In this document: positions 60,832 through 64,000 of the stretch, in pieces | How positions within the stretch are numbered: position 1 is the stretch's first letter | How the letters are laid out: each line of letters opens with the position of its first letter | Assembly: GCA_903868145.1 (NCBI GenBank) | Contig: CAIPTY010000096.1 | Coordinates: 1-64,000, forward strand | DNA length: 64,000 nucleotides | Direction of reading: 5' to 3' | Source: an uncultured Desulfuromonadales bacterium | Lineage (GTDB): Bacteria; Desulfobacterota; Desulfuromonadia; Geobacterales; Pseudopelobacteraceae | Program-made: the position numbers and the translations under genes | Notes under the pieces: generated by a model | What the model was told of the DNA's origin: nothing | Databases searched by the model: none | The model's input: the letters and a program-made list of their open reading frames with translations, nothing else

Positions 60832-62532
60832 TTAGGCGTTTAATACCATTTCATTGAGTGATGCCCCGGCCGGAACCATCGGCAGAACCTTTTCCTCACG
60901 GGCGATCATGAATTCCATGATAACCGGCCCCGTGTGCTTGAACGCCGCCTTGATGACCTTTTCCACTTCGCCCGGTTTCGAGGTGCTGAAACCCTTGGCG
61001 CCGTAGGCGTCAGCCAGCTTGACATAGTCGATCGGCAGTTCCATGCAGGTGCTGGAGTAGCGCTTGTCGAAGAACAGTTCCTGCCACTGGCGCACCATGC
61101 CGAGGAAGTTGTTGTTGAGGATCACGATCTTGACCGGCAGCCTGTTCTGTACCAGGGTAGCCATCTCCTGGATGTTCATCTGTACACCGCCGTCACCGCA
61201 GATTGTGATGACCTGGCGCTCGGGAAATGCAGCCTGAGCCCCCATGGCAGCGGGGAGGCCGTATCCCATGGTGCCGAGTCCGCCGGATGACAGAAGGGTT
61301 CGGGGCTTGTTGAACTGAAAGAACTGTGCGGTCCACATCTGGTGCTGACCCACATCGGTAGAGATAATTGCATCCTCATCGGACAGCTCCCGCAGCTTCT
61401 GGATGACGAACTGCGGCTTGATAACCGTCGTGCTGTTTTTATATCCGATCGGATGCTTGGCCTTCCAGCCGACGATATCTTCGTGCCACGGCGCAAGCGC
61501 CGCTTTGAACTCGGCGACTTTATCGGTGAGTTTGTCCGCCTGCTTTATCATTTTGGCCAGAACATCCCTGACATCGCCAACGATCGGCAGGTCAACCCGC
61601 ACATTTTTCTTGATCGATGTGGGATCAACGTCCACATGGATGATCCTGGCATGCGGGGCAAAGGTTGCCAGCTTGCCGGTGACACGGTCGTCGAAACGGG
61701 CGCCGATGGCGATGATCAGATCCGCGTGGGTCATGGCCATGTTGGCGCAGTAGGCTCCGTGCATCCCCAGCATGCCCAGCGAATTCGGATCATTTTCGGG
61801 GAAGGAGCCCAGTCCCATCAGGGTCGTGGTAACCGGCATCGCAAGTTTGCGGCAGAGTTCGGTGAGCTCATCAGAGGCGTTGCTCAAAACCGCCCCTCCT
61901 CCCACGTACACGACCGGTCGGCGGGACTCCAGCATCATGGCCATGGCCTTTTCAACCTGGCGCGGGTGGCCGGTGGTGGTCGGTTTGTAGCTGCGAATTT
62001 CCACGGTTTCGGGATAGACAAACTCGGTCTGCGCAATCTGCACATCCTTGGGAAGATCTACCAGCACGGGGCCGGGTCTACCGGTACGGGCGATATAAAA
62101 GGCTTTTTTCATGATCAGCGCCAGTTCCTTGACATCCTTGACCAGAAAGCTGTGCTTGGTGCAGGGGCGGGTGATACCGATGATATCGACCTCCTGAAAG
62201 GCATCGTTGCCAATGAGGGGAGTCGGCACCTGACCGGTAATGATCACCATCGGGATGGAGTCCATGTAAGCCGTTGCGATGCCGGTCACCGTATTGGTGG
62301 CGCCGGGACCGGAGGTGGCGATGGCGACCCCTACCCTGCCGGTTGCCCGGGCATAGCCGTCTGCGGCATGGGTGCCCGCCTGTTCATGACGCGGCAGGAT
62401 GTGACGGATCTCCTTGAAACTGAACAGTTCGTCATAGATGTTGATAACCGTGCCGCCGGGATAGCCGAAAACCGTATCAACACCCTCCTTCTTCAGGCAT
62501 TCCAGCATGATTCGTGCGCCGTTCATTTTCAT
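60832..62532 (-). CDS. ilvB: Acetolactate synthase, large catalytic subunit
   Basis: 566 residues. VFGYPGGTVINIYDEL, HEQAGTHAADGYARATGRVGVAIATSGPGATN with the TPP-activating Glu, and the TPP/Mg motif GDGGVQMNIQEMATLVQNRLPVKIVILNN. Makes acetolactate or acetohydroxybutyrate. GAGG before the ATG. Between ilvD and ilvN. Confidence 0.97.
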   Translation of the reverse strand: MKMNGARIMLECLKKEGVDTVFGYPGGTVINIYDELFSFKEIRHILPRHEQAGTHAADGYARATGRVGVAIATSGPGATNTVTGIATAYMDSIPMVIITGQVPTPLIGNDAFQEVDIIGITRPCTKHSFLVKDVKELALIMKKAFYIARTGRPGPVLVDLPKDVQIAQTEFVYPETVEIRSYKPTTTGHPRQVEKAMAMMLESRRPVVYVGGGAVLSNASDELTELCRKLAMPVTTTLMGLGSFPENDPNSLGMLGMHGAYCANMAMTHADLIIAIGARFDDRVTGKLATFAPHARIIHVDVDPTSIKKNVRVDLPIVGDVRDVLAKMIKQADKLTDKVAEFKAALAPWHEDIVGWKAKHPIGYKNSTTVIKPQFVIQKLRELSDEDAIISTDVGQHQMWTAQFFQFNKPRTLLSSGGLGTMGYGLPAAMGAQAAFPERQVITICGDGGVQMNIQEMATLVQNRLPVKIVILNNNFLGMVRQWQELFFDKRYSSTCMELPIDYVKLADAYGAKGFSTSKPGEVEKVIKAAFKHTGPVIMEFMIAREEKVLPMVPAGASLNEMVLNA

Positions 62533-62575
62533 CTGATACCTCGTTAAGTAGATAAAATCATAAATTAAAAGCAGG

Positions 62576-64000
62576 TTAGTCAGCGGTTGTCACGGCTCCG
62601 GTGTGAGCCGACGTAACTACCTTGGCATAGCGAGCCAGCCAGCCGGTCTTGATCTTGGGTTGTGGCGCCTTCCATTGGGCACGACGGGTCGCCAGAGTGG
62701 TTTCATCCACCAGCAGCTCCAGCCTGCGAGCCGGTATATCAAGCAGAATCCGGTCGCCGTCTTCCACCAGGGCAATCGGGCCGCCTTCGGCGGCTTCGGG
62801 TGAAATGTGACCGATGCAGGGACCGCGCGTGCCGCCGGAAAAACGGCCATCGGTGATCAGGGCGACCGAATCACCCAGCCCCATGCCCATGATCGCTGCG
62901 GTCGGAGCCAGCATTTCGCGCATGCCGGGGCCACCCTTCGGTCCTTCGTAGCGGATGACAACCACATCACCGGAGAGGATCTTCCCTTCCATGATAGCAG
63001 CCATGGCCAGTTCCTCGGCATCGAAGCAGCGAGCCGTCCCTTCAAACTGCATCATGGCGGCCGATACGCCCGACTGTTTCACCACTGCACCCAACGGGGC
63101 GATGTTTCCGGTGAGGATGGCGATACCCCCCTCTTTCTTGATCGGGTTGTCCAGTGAGTGAATGACGCCGTCATCCACATTCTGGACGCTTTCAGCCAGC
63201 TGATGGGTCGTCAGACCGAAGAGTGTCGGTGCGTCCAGTATCTTGCTCCCCAACTGCCTGAATACTCCGCTGACACCGCCGGCAATATCCAGGTCTTCCA
63301 TGAAATGCTCACCGGCCGGATTCATTGAGGCCAGTTGCGGAGTATCCTTGCCCAGTGCGTCAAAGATCTCCAGCGGCAGTTCCACACCGGCCTCACGGGC
63401 AATAGCCAGAAGATGCAGCACGGTGTTGGACGAGCCCCCCAGCGCCAGATCAACGCGGATGGCGTTCTCGAAGGCCGCCCGGGTCATGATGTCGCGGGGC
63501 TTTATGTCGTTATGAACCAGTTCGACAATCTTCTCCCCTGAGGCAAAGGCGATGCGGCGCTTGAGGGCGGATACTGCCAGCGCGGTACCGCAGCGCGGCA
63601 GGCTCATCCCCATCGTCTCGGTCAGAATCGCCATGGTATTGGCTGTGAAGAGCCCCTGGCAGGAACCCATTCCGGGACAGGCGTTGTCCTCGCAGACCTG
63701 CAGCTCCTTGTCGCTGATGACCCCGGCCTTGTAGCGTGCCATGGCCTCGAAGGTGTCGGAGACAAAAGAGTACTTTCGGTCAGACTGACCTCGACCGCTC
63801 ATCATGGGCCCGGCTGTGACTACGATGCAGGGGATGTTCAGACGCGCCGCCGCCATCAGCATGCCGGGGGTAATCTTGTCGCAGTTGGTCAGGAGCACCA
63901 GACCATCCAGGCGATGGGCCTCGGCCACGGATTCGACCATATCGGCAATCAGCTCGCGGGTTGGAAGAGAGTAGTGCATCCCTTTATGTCCCATGGCCAT
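62576..64000 (-). CDS. ilvD: Dihydroxyacid dehydratase (5' partial)
   Basis: 474 residues visible; the frame runs off the right edge and homologues have about 80 more N-terminal residues, so the MAMGHKGM at the edge (the conserved GxAMGHxGM block) is internal. Iron-sulfur cluster Cys in [10 protein letters not shown]-like [10 protein letters not shown] and [17 protein letters not shown]-terminal [22 protein letters not shown]. Dehydrates dihydroxyacids in valine and isoleucine synthesis. Forms the ilvD-ilvB-ilvN run. Confidence 0.96.
   Translation of the reverse strand: MAMGHKGMHYSLPTRELIADMVESVAEAHRLDGLVLLTNCDKITPGMLMAAARLNIPCIVVTAGPMMSGRGQSDRKYSFVSDTFEAMARYKAGVISDKELQVCEDNACPGMGSCQGLFTANTMAILTETMGMSLPRCGTALAVSALKRRIAFASGEKIVELVHNDIKPRDIMTRAAFENAIRVDLALGGSSNTVLHLLAIAREAGVELPLEIFDALGKDTPQLASMNPAGEHFMEDLDIAGGVSGVFRQLGSKILDAPTLFGLTTHQLAESVQNVDDGVIHSLDNPIKKEGGIAILTGNIAPLGAVVKQSGVSAAMMQFEGTARCFDAEELAMAAIMEGKILSGDVVVIRYEGPKGGPGMREMLAPTAAIMGMGLGDSVALITDGRFSGGTRGPCIGHISPEAAEGGPIALVEDGDRILLDIPARRLELLVDETTLATRRAQWKAPQPKIKTGWLARYAKVVTSAHTGAVTTAD

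Overview
The window looks like part of a chromosome from a Geobacter-like deltaproteobacterium (Geobacteraceae and relatives). Three blocks match gene orders I know from Geobacter: a TCA-cycle cluster (isocitrate dehydrogenase, malate dehydrogenase, 2-oxoglutarate:ferredoxin oxidoreductase korDABC), an ilvD-ilvB-ilvN ... ilvC-psd-pssA biosynthetic block, and a hopanoid block (shc-hpnA-dxs-hpnH). Genus and species are inference. No rRNA, tRNA or CRISPR array was found.

Layout. 1-1.96 kb: 3' part of a hybrid histidine kinase. 2-9.7 kb: TCA cluster on the minus strand, with two unrelated types of isocitrate dehydrogenase in tandem and a palindromic operator over the promoter. 9.9-20.9 kb: cell-envelope and translation genes on the minus strand (gmhB, rmlA, mreC, mreD, mrdA, rodA, lepA, lepB, aspS, LysM lipoprotein). 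21-22 kb: DAHP synthase. 22.2-26.3 kb: accessory operon of an opine-dehydrogenase-like enzyme, a DHA2 transporter and an amidohydrolase. 26.3-27.4 kb: gene-poor debris, including a receiver-domain remnant.

27.46-33.04 kb: a 5.6 kb integrated element bounded by 35-bp perfect direct repeats. It sits exactly in the 3' end of hpnH and carries a tyrosine recombinase, an AlpA-like regulator, several overlapping very small genes, iteron-like repeats and a compact cloverleaf-like inverted-repeat structure. 33-39 kb: hopanoid genes. 39.3-42 kb: yhbY, gph, tungsten aldehyde oxidoreductase. 42.1-42.9 kb: barstar/barnase pair. 42.9-46.9 kb: sppA, a phosphoesterase, pssA, psd, ilvC.

47.1-60.1 kb: a non-ribosomal peptide cluster lying between ilvC and ilvN, two genes that are neighbours in Geobacter. 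It encodes a DHA2 exporter, a 2602-residue NRPS (C-A-T-C-A-T-reductase followed by a cyclic-nucleotide-binding-like domain), an amino acid permease fused to a periplasmic-type solute-binding domain, an Sfp-type phosphopantetheinyl transferase and an alpha/beta hydrolase. The NRPS should release a dipeptide as an aldehyde or alcohol, or as a cyclised imine/pyrazinone-type product. This cluster is the strongest candidate for an undescribed system. 60.3-64 kb: ilvN, ilvB and a truncated ilvD.
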